In this document: positions 28,625 to 37,614 of the stretch, in pieces
Layout: every line of letters starts with the position of its first letter
How positions within the stretch are numbered: the first letter of the stretch is position 1
DNA from: Legionella fallonii LLAP-10
GTDB lineage: Bacteria; Pseudomonadota; Gammaproteobacteria; Legionellales; Legionellaceae
Direction: 5' to 3'
Length of the DNA stretch: 64,000 nt
Assembly (NCBI RefSeq): GCF_000953135.1
Contig: NZ_LN614827.1
Span: forward strand, 1,579,001 to 1,643,000
The notes under the pieces: generated by a model
Told to the model about the DNA's origin: nothing
The model's database searches: none
What the model saw: the letters and a program-made list of their open reading frames with translations, nothing else
Translations under genes and position numbers: made by a program

Positions 28625-28704
28625 AAGGCGTCCTTACGCTGATATGACTCAGTTCAAGTTCGACGGGTAACTCTCAGCCGGTTTTCCGACACCCCGCGCC
28701 ATCT
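28625..28704 (-). promoter_or_regulatory. TPP riboswitch (thi box)
   Basis: Read on the minus strand, the segment has the thi-box order: GCGCGGGGTGTC, a short stem, GGCTGAGAGTTACCCG (the CUGAGA and ACCCG core), then CGAACTTGAACTGAGTCATA and TCAGCGTAAGGACGCC, corresponding to GAACCUGAUCUGG...GCGNAGGGA. These are the pyrimidine- and pyrophosphate-sensor helices of the TPP aptamer. It lies about 85 nt before the leader ORF and thiO, so thiamine pyrophosphate should shut the operon down at transcription or translation. Confidence 0.9.
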
Positions 28705-29033
28705 AACAAACAGTGATATGCTAGATTTTAATTTTTTGTTTGTCAAATCCGTAGAGCTTTTGTGGAATGAAAAATTGATTTCAGATTTACTCTTCAGATT
28801 TTTTTAGTTGATTCATTTTTTCAACGGAGCCTTAGTCAGTGATTTTGATGGGTGTTATATTGCTTATAAAGCGCCATGAACAAATAAGTTACCTCTATGA
28901 GAGAACCATGCTGGTTATCAGAACTTTTAATAATCAAGAAGGTATTGATATACAAATGGAACCCGGTTTTAAACAGAATCCTCAATTTTAACTATAATGG
29001 AATTAATACTCCGTAAAACAAGGACAGTTGCAT

Positions 29034-29468
29034 ATGGATTCTCAAGCATCTCATGAGGAGATTCTCCGGATGATAAATACAATCCCTATTTTTTCAGGCA
29101 TTGGCATTCATGAACAAAACATGCTCGCCCGTAAATGTCTTATCGTTGAGTTTAACACTGGGGTCATTTTGATTAAGCAAGGTGAAATAGCTGATAGACT
29201 TTATGCTATTCTCAAAGGGAGTGTGGATGTAATTAAAACCACATCCAACCGTTCGGTACGCATCAGTAGATTGGGGGCTGGTGATGTGTTTGGTGAAATC
29301 GCTATATTGCGAGCGATTCCAAGAACAGCAAGCATTATTACCACAATGCCCTGCAAATTTATCTCTATAAATGGCAAAGATTTTTTAGAAATTTACCAAT
29401 ACTTCTCTCCAAAAGCTCGTGATAATATTCAATTGATGGTAGAGAAACGCCTGGCTCAACATAGATAA
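29034..29468 (+). CDS. cyclic-nucleotide-binding domain protein
   Basis: 144 residues from ATG 29034 (AAGGAC lies about 8 nt upstream; a TTG two codons earlier is less likely). A single CNMP-binding beta-roll: FSGIGIHEQNMLARKC, VILIKQGEIADRLYAILKGSV and the phosphate-binding cassette GAGDVFGEIAILRAIPRTASI, where FGEIAILR...R.AS matches the canonical cassette Glu and Arg. No HTH or kinase domain follows, so it is a stand-alone sensor that must act through a partner. Convergent with the GtrA gene. Confidence 0.85.
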   Translation: MDSQASHEEILRMINTIPIFSGIGIHEQNMLARKCLIVEFNTGVILIKQGEIADRLYAILKGSVDVIKTTSNRSVRISRLGAGDVFGEIAILRAIPRTASIITTMPCKFISINGKDFLEIYQYFSPKARDNIQLMVEKRLAQHR

Positions 29469-29531
29469 TTGTTGAATCGCGAGCATGGTTCAAATCCACT
29501 GAACACTTTTGAGGGTTCTTCCACAGATCCT

Positions 29532-29915
29532 TTAATGTTTTGAAAATACTATCCTATTTAATAAAAAAGTGACTGGCAACAAAACAATGACGACCAGCAA
29601 TGGTGCATAGGTGACTGAAATTCCTAGATGTACCATAAACTCTAATGAAGCGGCACCTAATACATATTGCAATAAGTAGATTAGGGGAAATTCTAAAAAA
29701 GTATGTAATGACATCGTCCCTTTAAATACAAACATGTTCATAAAGTAGAGAGCAATTACTGAAATTGTATACGCTATTAAATATGCATATTGGTAGTTTA
29801 TGAGATGATATAACATGACATAGAGGCCGAACATTATTAATGTACTTAATATGCCTGTTATAGCAAAACCAAGCATTTGTTTTTTATGAACTTGCTTGAT
29901 AAATTTCATTTTCAT
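29532..29915 (-). CDS. GtrA-family membrane protein
   Basis: 127 residues with four hydrophobic helices (MLGFAITGILSTLIMFGLYV; YAYLIAYTISVIALYFMNMF; FPLIYLLQYVLGAASLEFMV; PLLVVIVLLPVTFLLNRIV) and the GtrA-like features FxxxGxxxT near the N-terminus and FLLNRIVF at the C-terminus. GtrA proteins are thought to flip or help flip polyprenyl-linked sugars across the inner membrane. There is no neighbouring glycosyltransferase in this window, so its partner is unknown. Confidence 0.8.
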   Translation of the reverse strand: MKMKFIKQVHKKQMLGFAITGILSTLIMFGLYVMLYHLINYQYAYLIAYTISVIALYFMNMFVFKGTMSLHTFLEFPLIYLLQYVLGAASLEFMVHLGISVTYAPLLVVIVLLPVTFLLNRIVFSKH

Positions 29916-30080
29916 ATTCCTGCCAGGATTAAAGGGATACTCTATAGAGTATCATTTTTATGATCCCTTACTACCAATAAATTGATTTTTTCATTGGATA
30001 TCAAATTGTGTATAAGTTCATGTATTTTTAATCTATCAGAGTAGAGGTAATCAGTATGCTCGATCACGAGCATTATCCAA

Positions 30081-30112
30081 TTAAGTCTGATTATTTTGAT
30101 AATCAGACTTAA
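30081..30112. terminator. perfect 14-bp hairpin
   Basis: TTAAGTCTGATTAT (30081-30094), loop TTTG, then its exact reverse complement to 30112. A smaller GCTCG-ATCA-CGAGC hairpin sits just beside it (30058-30071). On the minus strand it would follow the GNAT remnant at 30163, so it is probably that gene's old terminator. Confidence 0.5.
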
Positions 30113-30162
30113 CGAAGAAAGAGGGCGGGTGGTTACAAGTCATAAGTGCAAGCGCCTTTTTA

Positions 30163-30317
30163 CTACATAGTGCTCATTTCCATTACCGTTACAGTGTGTG
30201 ATTTAAATTCATCAATACCGATTTTCTTCCACCCAAAACGTTGATAGTAATTTGTTATGACAGGATCAAAAGCAAATAAGTAAAGGTTTCTGAAGCCGAG
30301 CTGTAATGATAGTGCTT
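30163..30317 (-). pseudogene. C-terminal fragment of a GNAT acetyltransferase
   Basis: The minus-strand frame reads LQLGFRNLYLFAFDPVITNY, then YQRFGWKKIGIDEFKSHTVT and ends EMSTM. GFRNLYLF and YYQRFGWKKI are the last strand/helix of the GNAT fold (the Y-x-x-x-G-[FW] element that contacts CoA). An in-frame stop precedes it and there is no start, so only about 50 residues of the domain remain. Confidence 0.6.
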
Positions 30318-30657
30318 ATTAACTTGAAATTCACGACCCACACCTTTTCTAAATATCATCCAACCCTGTGTCTTAAAAAAACAACTATATATCTGACTCT
30401 GAGGTAATTTTAGTCAATTGCTCTAATAGCAGATTAATTTGCCATCCAACTGTTGATAAACGTATTCCTTAGGCGATGCATTTAATCAGAGTGAATTAAA
30501 TATCTAAAACTCTATTTAGCAAGCGTCTGTCTGGCGCATCTCCCGACAGACATGTACTCACCTTCTCTACACTAGTTTGCATTTTTTCTTGTCATCTCCT
30601 TAGGTTAGTGTTAGGTTTCGAATAGGGATAATAGTTCAGACTAAAGGAGGCAGTACG
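30318..30657. other. gene-free stretch upstream of an orphan gene
   Basis: No open frame with coding character and no RNA gene seen. An SD (AAAGGAGG) at 30643-30650 belongs to the gene starting at 30658. The promoter is presumably within the last 100 bp; I cannot assign its boxes with confidence. Confidence 0.45.
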
Positions 30658-31404
30658 ATGTTGTTGACAGAAGAAGAAAACGCTTTAATGCAGCAGAGTT
30701 TCTCTATTACTAATTCAGAACATAGAAAGTTATTAGATAGCAAGTTAGATCTATTCGAAAGAAATTTAAAACAACTAAGAATACAGGGGTATAAAATTGG
30801 CATAGCCTCCATTGGGGCCTTTTTAACTCGGCTATTCAGTTTAACCTCATTCCTTTATCCAACTGATTGGGCATGTGTGGCTTATGTTGTACACGCGATT
30901 CATCAAAGTGGAGGTATCAACCAACAATACCGTGATGATTTTGCAAATGTTAAAGCCATGTTTGATTGGTGCTTTCCCAAGGGTGAGCAATTATCTGTCA
31001 ATAGCTCAATGGCATCAGATCCATCTATCCAACGTTTAGTAGAACAGGTAGGACCTTTGTTAAGCGAGGCACGGCGCTCACGTTTAGCGCCCTGGATCAA
31101 TGGTTTAGAGGATATGGGCCAGAGTTTAGTTAATAGTGCAACTTCTTTAGTAAACAACGCATCAAGCTGGGTTTATAATTCGATATTTGGTGCATCGAAA
31201 ACCACAACAGCACCACAAAAAAATGTAATGCGCCCAGAAGTTTTTGCTTATCTAGTTAGACAATTAGTGACAGGGAAGCAAACATCACCAATTGATTATT
31301 ATTGTTACGGCGAAGGCAGTGAAATTTTCGATGCAATGTATCAAAAGGCGGTTCAATTGTATAATAAAGCATCAAATTTAACTGCTCACTTAAAAATGAA
31401 TTAG
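30658..31404 (+). CDS. orphan protein of unknown function
   Basis: 248 residues. The start is ATG with a strong SD. The sequence is mostly helical: DSKLDLFERNLKQLRIQGYK, then a mildly hydrophobic patch (IGIASIGAFLTRLFSLTSFL), a region rich in Asn/Ser (GQSLVNSATSLVNNASSWVY) and a C-terminus with EIFDAMYQKAVQLYNKASNL. No domain recognised and no signal peptide. It is bounded downstream by a hairpin shared with the convergent VOC gene. Confidence 0.65.
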   Translation: MLLTEEENALMQQSFSITNSEHRKLLDSKLDLFERNLKQLRIQGYKIGIASIGAFLTRLFSLTSFLYPTDWACVAYVVHAIHQSGGINQQYRDDFANVKAMFDWCFPKGEQLSVNSSMASDPSIQRLVEQVGPLLSEARRSRLAPWINGLEDMGQSLVNSATSLVNNASSWVYNSIFGASKTTTAPQKNVMRPEVFAYLVRQLVTGKQTSPIDYYCYGEGSEIFDAMYQKAVQLYNKASNLTAHLKMN

Positions 31405-31497
31405 AGCAATCGGGGCAGCACTCAATCGAGTCGACCCTTCTAGTCTCGAGCAAAATGGGGTCACCCTCTGAAAGCGCCACACGAATAGCAAGCGAAT

Positions 31498-31530
31498 CAA
31501 CTGTCTTAAATTTTTAATTCAAGACAGTTG
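31498..31530. terminator. bidirectional hairpin
   Basis: CAACTGTCTT (31498-31507) and AAGACAGTTG (31521-31530) are perfect inverted arms around an AT-rich 13-nt loop, placed between two convergent genes. The loop contains a T-run; the sequence after the right arm is not a clear U-tract. Confidence 0.5.
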
Positions 31531-31536
31531 CTACTC

Positions 31537-31978
31537 TTAGATAATTATTTTCCGCTCACCAAGATTTTGTACAAATCGCAGCATGTAGCCATCTGGGTCT
31601 AATACTATAAATTGGCGGTTTCCAATCTCCATTGAGTCAGCGCGGTACCATTTATCTTCTAGAGGTAGAAAAATTTTGGCTTCAAAATACTTGCAGCGGT
31701 TATATAGTTCATCTACGCGGGTTGTTTTAATTTCTAGATTGATCCCTCTGCCAAAAGGAGCCTCCATAGGAGCAGGTATCCATATCCTTTTAGCTCCGCT
31801 AGTTATTTCATCCAGCATGATTCTTGCGCCTTGACACTCAAGCATAGCAAAGCCCTCTTCTTCTCGCTGATATTGAATTTTTGAATTCAAGTATTTCAAC
31901 ATAAAAAGAAAGGCTTGATTTTAGATTGGAACAATAGAGTTCTGGAGTTAGTGGAGTATCCAAGTATTTCTCTTTCAT
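31537..31978 (-). pseudogene. VOC (glyoxalase/bleomycin-resistance-like) protein with a one-base frameshift
   Basis: An ATG at 31978 opens MKEKYLDTPLTPELYCSNLK, then SSLSFYVEILEFK, the canonical first VOC motif (KSLxFYxEILGF). The frame breaks at a run of five T on the plus strand (31878-31882). With one fewer base it continues IQYQREEEGFAMLECQGARI, then GINLEIKTTRVDELYNRCK and RQFIVLDPDGYMLRFVQ, a complete VOC fold of about 146 residues. The function (metalloenzyme or resistance protein) cannot be told. It is either a true pseudogene, a homopolymer slippage variant or a sequencing error. A short internal start could still give the C-terminal 121 residues. Confidence 0.75.
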
Positions 31979-32189
31979 ACCTATTTTATTAGTTTTTTAT
32001 CTGGATAGCTTGAGGATAAACTTAATGACGGTTATTGAGCAACCCCTTGACCTAGTTAAAAAAAATCCCAACAACCAAAGACTTTGAACCCTAGGGTTTA
32101 GGTGGTGAGCAAACGTTACAGTTCAGGCTTCTCAGAGGAGTCTAGCCTTCAATCAATTACTTCATTAAACTTAAATAAATAATTTCGTT

Positions 32190-32222
32190 CATTTTTTATA
32201 AGACTAGGTTAAAAGAGAATTT
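32190..32222 (-). repeat. outer end of dispersed repeat copy R3, left of the transposon
   Basis: AGGTTAAAAGAGAATTT matches the outer end of the DnaA-box repeat (GGTTAAAAGA, also next to R1, R2 and R4). The rest of this copy lies at 37610-37880, across the transposon. Confidence 0.6.
32218..32222. other. target-site duplication AATTT, left copy
   Basis: AATTT at 32218-32222 is repeated directly at 37610-37614, exactly outside the two 40-bp terminal inverted repeats. Five base pairs is the standard Tn3-family duplication. Confidence 0.8.
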
Positions 32223-32262
32223 GAGGGTCGGCCGGGATTCTGACGAAAAGGTCCGTTTGATG
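32223..32262 (+). repeat. left terminal inverted repeat
   Basis: 40 bp reading GAGGGTCGGCCGGGATTCTG, then ACGAAAAGGTCCGTTTGATG. It differs from the right terminus at one position (C versus T at base 7). The 38-40 bp length starting with GGG suits the Tn3 family. Confidence 0.88.
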
Positions 32263-32269
32263 TTCTATT

Positions 32270-35251
32270 TTAATTCAATTTGTATTCAACCATTAATTTG
32301 TCTCTATCCATGCTCAATGGAAATACACCATACCTATTAATATGCCCACCATGATAAGGGGATAGACCATTTCGCATATTTTCTGTAACCTCAAGACCTT
32401 CTTCAGTTAATTCATTAATAACATTCGTCATGTTTGCCACAACATGTAACATGACAGCATTCGCAACAAGTCGACCAAAATTAATAGTCTTTTTCTGGTT
32501 AACTCGCAAATTATCTTCAATTGTTCCATCCCGGCCAAAGGAAACCCAGTCAATGAAATTGTTAAATTCCTCACTTTTACAAGTAGCGGTCTGAATTAAA
32601 CGCCTTAAATCAATATCGTTAATATAATTGAGTAAAAACATGGTTCTAACAACACGCCCCAACTCGCGAAATGCCTGGTAAATTTTATTTTTTCGGCTTT
32701 GAGTGCATAATTTTCGTAAAATTGTTGAGGCTTTTATATTGCCACTCCGAATGGACATTACGACGCGTAGCATGTCGTGATAATGCGCCTCTATCAATTC
32801 CCAATCAATCTTATCATTAGTAAAAATACTGTCGATATGCTCAAATATAACACCATCACTCATAATGGGCCTGTAGTATTTTAAATGCTTAAAATTTCTA
32901 ATTCTCGGCATAAGTTGTATAGCGAGCAGGTAAGCAAAAGCAAATACCACTTCGCTTTGTGCACCAGTATCTCCATGGATTGTAGTAGGTTGAATATCAG
33001 ATTCATTTTCAATAATACCATCAAAAATGTAGGTTGCCTCATACACTCCACAGGGAATAAAATTGCTGAACAGCGCAATATATTGATCCGAAACATGGTA
33101 ATAACCTATCCCACCGTATTGACCATAACGAATGTGGTGCTCAGCAAGTAAATTGTTTGTGTAGACATTCCAATAAGTACCATCGACAGATCCAGTTTCA
33201 CCAGTTCCCCAAGATTTTGGCAGATCAAATTGATTGTAGGCATTAATTATTTTTTCAGTTGCCCTACTTAACCTATAGTCTGTGATGTGGTGGTTAAATA
33301 GCCAGGCAATTTGTTTACGACTGTACTTTTGTAAGCATCGCTCTGCTTGAACTGGACCTACGTTACACCCATAGGAAAAAGAAGTGGCAACAAACCTCAT
33401 ATCATAGTCTTTAATTTTAGAATCAAAACCCGACAATGGTTTAAAGTCTTTACTGATACTGAGCCATTGTTCAATATCAATAAACACATCTACAATATTT
33501 GTCAGCGGCAATCGAGTAGAAACTTGTTCAACAAAAGACGTTATTGCCTTATCTTCTTTTTTATTGATGACGCGTTTTAAAACAGGTTCGCAGTTTTCAA
33601 TACTTAGGTATTCATTAGCCAAAAATCCATCATTTGTTTTTTTTGCTGCTGCATAATGTTGAATTTGGAGTGCAGCAATAAAATCAGATGATTCACTTGG
33701 TTGTTTAATTAAATTACAATACTCTTCGAGCTGTGAATCAAAATCATCCCATGAAATAAGTGGTTTATTTGGATCATCATAATTGTTGGCACCCGGCAGG
33801 AAGATATCCGCACAGTTAATTTCATCAGCTAATGCATTGAATACCGCCAATTCAAAATTCTTTTTATTTACTTCCATAATTTCATCGTGTCTTTTTTGGC
33901 TTGTAACAAAACTGAACCATTTCTCACTAAGCCAGCTTAACTGATCAAAATCATGGGCGATGATTGACAATGTTTTTTGCTTACTATGACGATTTTTAAT
34001 AATAAAAGTAACCGCCAATTCTAATGACTTGTCCTTTGAGGCTGATTGCAAGCTAATCTGTTCAAGCAGCTGAAAAAGAACGTAACGTTTATTCTGATAA
34101 AGCTTTAACATAAAAGGCAAGTAGTTATCACTCGCATAAGCTAAATACTTCTCACATTGATAAATGATTCCATTTTTATCTTCGGGTAAGCTGCTTTCAA
34201 TAGCAGCCAGCCTCTCGGAAGGAGTGCCTGGGTTATTAGATGCAAGCAAAAGTCCAAGTAAAGTATTAATCAAACCATCAGTCTCAGTTTTCTTTGACAG
34301 CGTATATTCATCCAGAGCTACCTTTGCCTCATGCCGCATTTTACGCATCCAACGAATCATAACCGTGGCGATATCATCTAATCCTTGAGCAAGTTTAAAA
34401 TGGAGTAACGTTGCTGCTAATGCATATCGTTTTTCTGGCTTAATATTTTTCATATCAGAGCTATCAAGGGCTCTCGCTTCATCTACGAATTGTTCGAGTC
34501 GATGGGCTGGGAGCTCATGAGTTAATGCAGGAGCATCAGTCTTTCATTTTTTTAACAGTTCTAAATTAGTGACAAATGATTTAACATTATTTGTGGTTGG
34601 GCTTTTCATCTCCTGTTTTAAAAAATCCCAGCCAGTTGTTGCTTTATCAGGAGCAAGTGATGTATCAAATAAGTTATCAAGAAGAATTTTAGATTTATCA
34701 TCAAGATTACCAGTGATTTCCTCATAGAGCCTGGTGTTAACAATAACTCTAGCTGCTCTCGCTAAACGTTCTAATGTACTAAACCCAGGTAACTCAAAGC
34801 GCTCCTTAACTAGGGTTTCAATCATATCGTTAATAATATCGGCGAGACTCTCTTTAAATGATGCTGATTTTAGCGCGCACTCCTTTAAATATATCCGCTG
34901 CTTTTTTCTATCATCTGAGATATCAAGATATTTTAAAATGATCTTTCGATGCCGTTTTTTCGCAGAAGGAGAATAGGCGTTTAAATCAAGGATTTTTTGA
35001 ATCCCCATTGCTTGACTAATATAATTAACAATGACCTCTGGTATTTTTTGAATGTTAACCACATAGCCAAGGCATTGGAAACATTTTAGTGTCAGGATGA
35101 ATCCTAATTTATAAACGTCCGACAATGACGATTTGGTACTATCTTCCATTAAAAATATTTCGTCATAGGTTGGCTTGAAATTTTTTTCAAGCTCATCTGG
35201 GCTCGGATTAGGTTTTAATCGAGGATAAGCTGTCTCATGGATTGCAGTCAT
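32270..35251 (-). pseudogene. tnpA: Tn3-family transposase with one in-frame stop
   Basis: One continuous reading frame of 993 codons, interrupted only by TGA at 34546-34544 (codon 236). On either side the frame is uninterrupted: 235 codons ending TNLELLKK, then KTDAPALTHELPAHRLEQFV and onward. The length is that of a full Tn3 transposase. DDE-type catalytic regions are visible: GSVDGTYW, TIHGDTGAQSE, and the C-terminal GRDGTIEDNLRVNQKKTINF; the end SPYHGGHINRYGVFPLSMDR is typical. The stop is 7-8 bp from the left terminal repeat. It is probably inactive unless the TGA is read through or is a sequencing error. Both parts might still be made as fragments. Confidence 0.88.
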
Positions 35252-35377
35252 ATCAATTTTTGGCTATCTTATAAGCGGCCGAAAACAGTAGTTTATGGCC
35301 ATGCAAAAATCAAGACTTTTGATCCTTATACTTAAAGGGTTTTGGATAGACAAATTTCAGGGGGTTTTTGGCCAGGT
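35252..35377. promoter_or_regulatory. divergent tnpA/tnpR spacer, likely res region
   Basis: A 126-bp gap between divergent tnpA and tnpR. In Tn3-family elements this is where the resolution site (res) and both promoters sit. I see AT-rich sequence with short inverted motifs (AAGCGGCCGAAAA; TATGGCCATGC) but cannot identify the res subsites. Assigned by position only. Confidence 0.35.
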
Positions 35378-35778
35378 ATGAAAGCAGGAATTTATGCCAG
35401 AGTTTCAACGCATGACCAACAGACGTTAGAACTGCAAATTGAAGCAATGAAAAAATATGCTCAGGCACGTGAATGGCGTATTGAAAGTGAAATTTCAGAA
35501 ATTGGATCAGGAGCAAAAGATAACAGGCCTCTACATTTGCTGAGTTTGAGCGAGAGATTTTGCGAGAACGAGTTAAAGCAGGTATTGCTCATGCAAGACA
35601 AAATGGAAAAAAACATGGACGACCCTCAACAACAAAACATTTTGAAGCTGATATAAATCATTTGTTTGCATCTGGATTAAGCAAGTCCGAAATCGCTAAA
35701 AGACTTGGCATTGGTCGAACTTCGGTCAGAAGGATAATTCAGCAAAATACTATTATTTTAACGAACTCGCCAGGCTAG
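35378..35778 (+). pseudogene. tnpR: Tn3 resolvase (serine recombinase) with internal deletion
   Basis: From ATG 35378 the frame reads MKAGIYARVSTHDQQTLELQ with the catalytic Ser in ARVS, then SEIGSGAKDNRP. It then switches: the continuation FAEFEREILRERVKAGIAHA is in another frame and is the region about 60 residues further on in normal resolvases. The tail KKHGRPSTTKHFEADINHLF, KSEIAKRLGIGRTSVRRII is the C-terminal HTH. The middle of the catalytic domain has therefore been deleted with a frame change, and the gene is dead. Confidence 0.85.
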
Positions 35779-36022
35779 GTAGCCATCTTTAGCAGCATAA
35801 AAATTGAACACGACACTTATTTACTAGGATCCCGGCCGATGGTTTTGATGGTAACAAGTTTAACCTTGACTCTGATTTTTTGCGATAGCCCCCTTACCCC
35901 TCTGAAAATTGTAATAGAAAGATACGACTACCAATAAATTAACGACACAGGCTAGATTTAATTGATTAATTAATGCACAATAACAAATAATTTTACGCAC
36001 CTTTCTTTAATAATGAGTAATT

Positions 36023-37132
36023 ATGAAACTTAAATCAGAAAAAATTAATAAGATATTTATTACGCATGTAAAGCAAAAGCATATCACTAAGCGTATGGCT
36101 AAAGACCTCAAGTCCTCGGATACCTATGAACCATTGGGATTCGAAGAAATTGCTCACTCTCAATTTGTTGTTGCACAAACTATTATTTCCCATCCAGATT
36201 ATGTTGTATTACAAGAGGGGCTAACAGAAAATCTCAATAAATGGCATAGAATATCTAGCGAGCAGATTGAAATCAGGCGAATTTTTTCAGATGGTTTTCC
36301 TAAAAATTATGATGATTTATCACATTTACAAAAAAAAATACTTGCACTAAAGAATGCCACTATAATCCTATATTATTTAGGGGTGATAGACAATCTTTAT
36401 AAAACTGCTGATGAGAATAAACAAAGAGAATATTTTTATAATGCTGAGGCTGACTTAGGTTCATATTTTGTATATAAACCCCGCGAAATCGATGCACTGC
36501 ATTTCGCAAAAGAAATTACGCAACTGACAAATAATCCTAAAATATTATTAATCTTTGGGGCTGAGCATAATTTTGAGAAGCGTATTCAATTAATGCATGA
36601 CAAATCCATTAAATTTAGAAAAAATATAGAAACATTCCCACATAACCAAAATGCTAGCGATGAGCGCAATGCAAGGCATTATACAGAAGATGATATTGAT
36701 CCTTATCAAAATGATATATTACTATCATACGCAAAAGGAACCTTTAAAGGCATTAGCATTGAAGGGTTTGAATACCTTCTTGACGAAGCAATTGAGTATG
36801 GTCGTGATTTGACTATTGTGGTTGATAAGCAACACCAAAGAAATATATTGCATTGGTCTGCATATAATGGATTCGTAGATGTTGTTAAAATTTGCTTAGA
36901 AAAAAACAGAGACTTGTTATTAAATTCTAGATCACGTAATGGTTCAACACCGCTTCATCTTGCGGCCTCACAAGGACATAGAGATGTTGTGGAACTTCTA
37001 CTTGAGTATGGAGCTGATACCAACCTCACTGATGATACGAACAAAATGGCTTCTGAAGTAGCAGATGAAAATAAATTCATAAAGGTAGTTGATCTCTTTA
37101 CTGAAAAGTCACATACCTCATTAAATATTTGA
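36023..37132 (+). CDS. ankyrin-repeat protein carried inside the transposon
   Basis: 369 residues. The N-terminal ~220 residues are an unrecognised domain; FVVAQTIISHPDYVVLQEGL and PKILLIFGAEHNFEKRIQLM faintly recall ChaN/TraB-like folds (buried strands followed by conserved Glu and His), but I do not assign one. Two or three ankyrin repeats follow (~270-350): HQRNILHWSAYNGFVDVVKI and NGSTPLHLAASQGHRDVVEL followed by LLEYGADTNLTD. No signal peptide, no strong SD. It sits between tnpR and the right-hand tnpA fragment, so it is transposon cargo. Ankyrin proteins are a major class of Legionella Dot/Icm effectors; the effector status is inferred. Confidence 0.75.
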   Translation: MKLKSEKINKIFITHVKQKHITKRMAKDLKSSDTYEPLGFEEIAHSQFVVAQTIISHPDYVVLQEGLTENLNKWHRISSEQIEIRRIFSDGFPKNYDDLSHLQKKILALKNATIILYYLGVIDNLYKTADENKQREYFYNAEADLGSYFVYKPREIDALHFAKEITQLTNNPKILLIFGAEHNFEKRIQLMHDKSIKFRKNIETFPHNQNASDERNARHYTEDDIDPYQNDILLSYAKGTFKGISIEGFEYLLDEAIEYGRDLTIVVDKQHQRNILHWSAYNGFVDVVKICLEKNRDLLLNSRSRNGSTPLHLAASQGHRDVVELLLEYGADTNLTDDTNKMASEVADENKFIKVVDLFTEKSHTSLNI

Positions 37133-37351
37133 TTTAATTCGTTGCTAGTAAGTGACTTATATTTTCATCTCGCTCTCTCTTGTTTTTGTATGGATCTTGA
37201 TGGTTCCTTATTAAAGAGGGGTAAACCACCACAATTTTTATTGGTAAGTGTTAGGACTTGAAAACAGATTCGGCTCTGCTTGAATTATTTTGCAAATGAA
37301 CCAACAATAAAATGCAAATAGATTTTATTGAAAGGGGTTCTAACGCCTATA

Positions 37352-37562
37352 CCAATTTGGTCGACGTGTTGCTAACGCAGTCATGTTACATGTTGTAGCA
37401 AACGTGATTAATGTTATTAATAAATTAACCGAAGATCTTGAGGTTACAGAAAATATGCGAAATGGTCTATCCCCCTATCATGGTGGGCATATTAATAGAT
37501 ATGGTGTATTTCCATTGAGCATGGATAGAGACAAATTAAGGGTTGAATACAAATTGAATTAA
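37352..37562 (+). pseudogene. 3-prime fragment of a second tnpA
   Basis: About 70 codons, YQFGRRVANAVMLHVVANVI and onward to SPYHGGHINRYGVFPLSMDR and VEYKLN-stop. They match the C-terminus of the tnpA at 32270, but in inverted orientation and with several substitutions and a one-residue deletion (TEDLEV versus TEEGLEV). It runs directly into the right terminal repeat, as tnpA does at the left end. Confidence 0.88.
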
Positions 37563-37569
37563 AATAGTA

Positions 37570-37609
37570 CATCAAACGGACCTTTTCGTCAGAATCCCGG
37601 CCAACCCTC
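37570..37609 (-). repeat. right terminal inverted repeat
   Basis: Reverse complement of the left terminus with one mismatch: CATCAAACGGACCTTTTCGT, then CAGAATCCCGGCCAACCCTC. It is followed at once by the second AATTT. Confidence 0.88.
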
Positions 37610-37614
37610 AATTT
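37610..37614. other. target-site duplication AATTT, right copy
   Basis: Direct repeat of 32218-32222, immediately outside the right terminus. Confidence 0.8.

Larger units (their letters stand above)
32223..37609. mobile_element. Tn3-family transposon carrying an ankyrin gene
   Basis: About 5.39 kb, bounded by 40-bp terminal inverted repeats and a 5-bp direct duplication (AATTT). Contents in order: tnpA (minus, one internal stop), a deleted tnpR (plus), an ankyrin-repeat gene (plus), then a second 3-prime fragment of tnpA (plus) leading into the right terminus. It is inserted in copy R3 of the dispersed DnaA-box repeat. The right end, including the tnpA tail, is an inverted near-copy of the left end but differs at several positions, so it came from a related, not identical, element. 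With both tnpA and tnpR damaged, it would now need enzymes in trans. Confidence 0.88.

Noticed and set aside
35820-35840. Third transposon terminus (AGGATCCCGGCCGATGG)
   Set aside because: Only about 12 bp resemble the 40-bp terminus; kept as a remark in the findings but not supported as a feature.
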